A stretch of 64,000 nt of DNA, from contig CAWFUH010000010.1 of assembly GCA_963818855.1 (NCBI GenBank), forward strand, positions 372,001-436,000. Reading direction: 5' to 3'. The translations under genes and the position numbers were made by a program. The DNA is from Bog-159 sp963818855. Its GTDB lineage: Bacteria; Acidobacteriota; Terriglobia; Bryobacterales; Bryobacteraceae. Of this stretch, positions 61,729 to 64,000 are shown piece by piece. The notes beneath the pieces are model-generated. The model ran no database searches. It was not told the DNA's origin and saw only the letters and a list, made by a program, of their open reading frames with translations. Position 1 is the stretch's first letter. Every line of letters starts with the position of its first letter.

Positions 61729-62607
61729 TCAGGCACCGGGCAACTCATGCCGGGCCGGCGCGGAGGGCGGTTCGATCAATCCCAGCCGCTGCGAGATCAC
61801 ATATGAGATTATCGCCGATATCAGGAAGCCCAGACCCAGCGCGATGCCCAATACGCCCAGTGCCTGCAGCGATTGTTGCGAGGTGGCATCGATTGCTCGT
61901 CCGCTAACCACCAGCAGGCCGATACCGCCGGCGAGCAGCACCACGCCACCTTGTACGGACCAGAGAATCCGCCCCAACGGCGCGCCCACACTGCGTGGCG
62001 CGGCATCCAGCGCGATAGGTGACGACTCCAGGAATTTCGTACCCGCCGGAGACTGGATGTAAGCCAGCAGATCGTCGTTGGCCGTAAACCGGTCGAGCAG
62101 CTTGGTGTGCACCTCGGTCTGCACCTTGGACAGCCGGCTCCATCTGCGGTAATCCACCAGCGTGCGGATCAGCCAGACCAGTAGCCCGACGGCCAGGCCG
62201 AAGCCGGCGAAGATGGCCAGATCGTTCCCCGCTTCCCGCCACATGTCCAGGATCTTTTCGGCCTGGTCCGGGTGGGGTCGCGGCGCGCTGCCCTCGCCCA
62301 GGTAAAACGATGGATTGCGCGCGATTTCCGGGTGCCTGTTCAAAAAGCTGACCAGTGTGGGATAGGGCGCCAGATAGGCCTGATTGCCGAGCAGGCCCGG
62401 GTCGAGTGCCAGAACGTTATGCAACGCGGGCGGATAATGATCCAGCAGGGCCGACAGTTCGTCTTTGGTGCGTTGCGCGTCCGGCTGCTCCAGGCCGGTG
62501 GTGGATTGGTCCGCCTGCGCCCAGATGGGCCGCGGCTGCCATGCACCGGCGCACACCACCAGCGCGGTGACCTTCAAGATGTGCCCGATACGACTTCGCG
62601 TTTTCAT
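61729..62607 (-). CDS. Membrane protein of the ECF sigma operon, unknown function
   Basis: 292 residues with a signal peptide ending at PIWAQ, a soluble region with HYPPALHNVLALDPGLLG and a Pro-rich loop, then membrane segments near 128, 220 and 255. It lies 20 bases before the sigma gene. Such a gene as third member of an ECF sigma/anti-sigma operon suggests a regulatory or sensory role, but I recognise no family. The start at 62607 has GAGAGG nearby. Confidence 0.65.
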   Translation of the reverse strand: MKTRSRIGHILKVTALVVCAGAWQPRPIWAQADQSTTGLEQPDAQRTKDELSALLDHYPPALHNVLALDPGLLGNQAYLAPYPTLVSFLNRHPEIARNPSFYLGEGSAPRPHPDQAEKILDMWREAGNDLAIFAGFGLAVGLLVWLIRTLVDYRRWSRLSKVQTEVHTKLLDRFTANDDLLAYIQSPAGTKFLESSPIALDAAPRSVGAPLGRILWSVQGGVVLLAGGIGLLVVSGRAIDATSQQSLQALGVLGIALGLGFLISAIISYVISQRLGLIEPPSAPARHELPGA

Positions 62608-62717
62608 TCCGATGCCTCTCACCCCCTAGTTACGCAGGGCGGGGCAGCAGGTTATCAAGGCCGACCCCTATGTATTCCGAGCTGTCAAAACCTTCGCAGC
62701 CTGCGGAGCTTTGGAGA

Positions 62718-62750
62718 GCGGGCTTTAGCCGGCGCGGGGCTTCAGCCCGC
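62718..62750. repeat. GC-rich palindromic repeat (dispersed family)
   Basis: GCGGGCTTTAGCCGGC and GCGGGGCTTCAGCCCGC (62718-62733 and 62734-62750) form two successive hairpins, each with one imperfect pair. The same two-hairpin pattern occurs at 25416-25449. It lies in the 180-base divergent gap between the sigma operon and the small membrane protein. Confidence 0.65.
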
Positions 62751-62786
62751 CTGGGTGGTTTTTGCGGTATGCTAATCCAGCCGGGT

Positions 62787-62957
62787 ATGGTTAAATTCGC
62801 AATGCCTGTTGCATTCGTGGCAACCGTCATCACCGTGCTCATCTTCAACAACCTGTATCCAAGCGTTCCGGTGGTTGCCGGCGGCGTCGGTATCTTTGCG
62901 TTTTGGTTCGGCATTGCCGCTGGGGGCCATTACCTCTGGAACCGGGGGAAACACTGA
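62787..62957 (+). CDS. Small membrane protein, unknown function
   Basis: 56 residues with two membrane segments (about 4-22 and 28-46) joined by a short YPSVPVVAGG loop, and a basic tail (NRGKH). I use ATG 62787; ATG 62769 (MLIQPG) is the alternative. The longer frame further upstream runs through the palindromic repeat and is unlikely to be coding. It precedes the next gene by six bases, which suggests co-transcription. Confidence 0.6.
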   Translation: MVKFAMPVAFVATVITVLIFNNLYPSVPVVAGGVGIFAFWFGIAAGGHYLWNRGKH

Positions 62958-62963
62958 CAAGCC

Positions 62964-63932
62964 ATGAGACGCCGGGAGTTCATTCCGTTTCTGCTGGCCT
63001 TCCGTCCGGCACTGCGACTGTACAGCCAACAGGCCAGTGGCTCAGTCACCGGGACCGTCAGCGACGCGACCGGCGCAGCGGTTCCGAACGCAAAAGTGCT
63101 AATCAAGGACGAACATACCGGTTCGGTGCGGGAGACGGTCACGAATGCGAACGGACTGTACAACTTTGCCGGCCTCACACCAGGCACATATACCGTTCTG
63201 GTTGAATCAGCAGGCTTCGCGCGCGCCGAACGCACTGGTGTTTCCGTGGACGTGGGCCAGGCAGCGAGGACAGATGTGTTGCTAGGGGTCGGGCATGAAT
63301 CCCCTGTCCAAGTAACCGCTGCCGGGCCTCGGCTCACCGGCCGGGATTATCTGGTCTCAGACGAGGATAGGGGCTACGGACTCTATAGCTACCTGTTATT
63401 TGGATCCCGGCCAACGCCGGCCGCACAAGACCGTTACATCCAGACGTTGCGCGCCTATCTGAGCCTGGAGGAAATCAAAGATCTCCAGCGCCACCGCACG
63501 CCGGCGGGCCTGAATATCACCTACCTGCCGGTGACGAAGTGGCCAGATCCGAATCCGTCCGCCGAAGCCATATTGGCTATTTATGACTACTCCCGCGCCA
63601 AAGACCTGCTGGCCAGGGCGACCGGTGAGATCCTGCTCGGCGGGCCGTACATTATTTCCACCTCCAAGCCGCTTTCGCAGTTGAGCACGAAGCCCGACCA
63701 GTGTTTATATCAGAATCTTTCGGCGGTCGATCCAAATCTGGTGACGTTGTGGATTGATGAGTTTCAAAAGCAGGCGGGACAGGTCCAGTTTTGGAAGCCT
63801 CGACTCGTTCCCCACTTTGCGCTGATGCTGCGCAGCCAGGTCGCGGCGCTGGCCGTGAGCATTCATATTACAGATCAATCCGCGAAGGAATTTCAGAAAA
63901 CCTTAGCGCCGCTTCTCACATCGCGGAAATAG
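62964..63932 (+). CDS. Carboxypeptidase-regulatory-like domain protein with a novel C-terminal domain
   Basis: 322 residues with a Tat-like start (MRRREFIPFLLAF). A carboxypeptidase-regulatory-like beta-sandwich follows (about 25-110, SVTGTVSDATGAAVPNA), the same type that opens the TonB receptors of this window. Instead of plug and barrel, the rest (about 120-322) is a soluble domain with SEAILAIYDYSRAKDLLARATGEIL-like helices; I do not recognise it. The protein may bind outer-membrane or periplasmic partners. It ends well before the window edge. Confidence 0.75.
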   Translation: MRRREFIPFLLAFRPALRLYSQQASGSVTGTVSDATGAAVPNAKVLIKDEHTGSVRETVTNANGLYNFAGLTPGTYTVLVESAGFARAERTGVSVDVGQAARTDVLLGVGHESPVQVTAAGPRLTGRDYLVSDEDRGYGLYSYLLFGSRPTPAAQDRYIQTLRAYLSLEEIKDLQRHRTPAGLNITYLPVTKWPDPNPSAEAILAIYDYSRAKDLLARATGEILLGGPYIISTSKPLSQLSTKPDQCLYQNLSAVDPNLVTLWIDEFQKQAGQVQFWKPRLVPHFALMLRSQVAALAVSIHITDQSAKEFQKTLAPLLTSRK

Positions 63933-64000
63933 CGCGCGCGGCCATCAACTGGAAGCCAGCCGCCGCAACGACTCCGTATACGGCGCGCGGGCCACGCCGC

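Noticed and set aside
63933..64000. Possible 3' end of a minus-strand gene entering from the right edge (TGA at 63947-63945)
   Set aside because: Only 56 bases remain and all minus frames are open for much of it, so no gene can be supported.
1..64000. tRNA, rRNA, riboswitch and CRISPR features
   Set aside because: I looked for tRNA T-arm patterns, rRNA-like blocks and regular direct repeats and saw none; a dedicated search was not possible.

Overview
The window looks like a chromosome segment of an acidobacterium of the Solibacter/Bryobacter type. The evidence is a secreted beta-propeller protein ending in the TIGR03437 domain (named for Solibacter), an ADOP-type duplicated orphan permease, two very large TonB-dependent receptors with an N-terminal carboxypeptidase-regulatory-like domain, three CRTAC1-like FG-GAP/ASPIC-UnbV proteins paired with TPR proteins, and generally GC-rich sequence. 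I saw no rRNA, tRNA or CRISPR array.

Layout. 1-8.3 kb, minus strand: a polymer-use operon (TonB receptor, small secreted protein, amidase, GH31 glycosidase, unfinished secreted protein), its genes joined by overlaps or gaps of a few bases. 8.4-17.0 kb: a CRTAC1-like protein, a TIGR03437 propeller, a YoeB/YefM toxin-antitoxin pair, a DUF1801 protein, and a coupled TPR/CRTAC1/TPR operon. 17.1-20.1 kb: a shrunken GH51 remnant divergent from a frameshifted GH127 gene, then an IS630 relic. 20.2-25.2 kb: an ABC exporter operon (two permeases, membrane-fusion protein, ATPase, DUF4337 protein). 25.4-31.8 kb: tadA plus a TPR gene, and an operon of a pentaheme cytochrome-TPR fusion, a CRTAC1-like protein and a small secreted protein. 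31.9-41.7 kb: a second TonB receptor, a LacI regulator, a TPR protein, a GH51 arabinofuranosidase and a six-hairpin glucosidase. 41.7-46.5 kb: tetR with a broken MFS transporter, an AraA-like isomerase with a rhamnose mutarotase, and an FG-GAP protein. 46.6-54.7 kb: a CHASE2 kinase/sigma-54 regulator pair, an aminopeptidase P, two secreted TPR-type proteins, RNase III and a small secreted protein. 54.7-58.0 kb: a decayed zone with a complete IS630 element and two multiply broken genes. 58.0-64.0 kb: an ADOP permease, an anti-sigma/ECF sigma/membrane protein operon, and a carboxypeptidase-regulatory-domain protein.

How it may fit together. Sites matching the LacI-family pattern TGNAANCGNTNNCA lie in front of the GH127 gene, the 31.9-kb TonB receptor and the GH51 gene, and a near match lies in front of the 8.3-kb TonB operon. 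Together with the LacI gene at 35.4 kb this suggests an arabinan or arabinose-containing oligosaccharide regulon. The GH127 member is now frameshifted and a second GH51 has shrunk to a fragment, so part of the pathway appears to be decaying.

A family of GC-rich palindromic repeats is scattered through the window. One 84-bp cluster of four hairpins sits inside the GH31 reading frame as exactly 28 codons.
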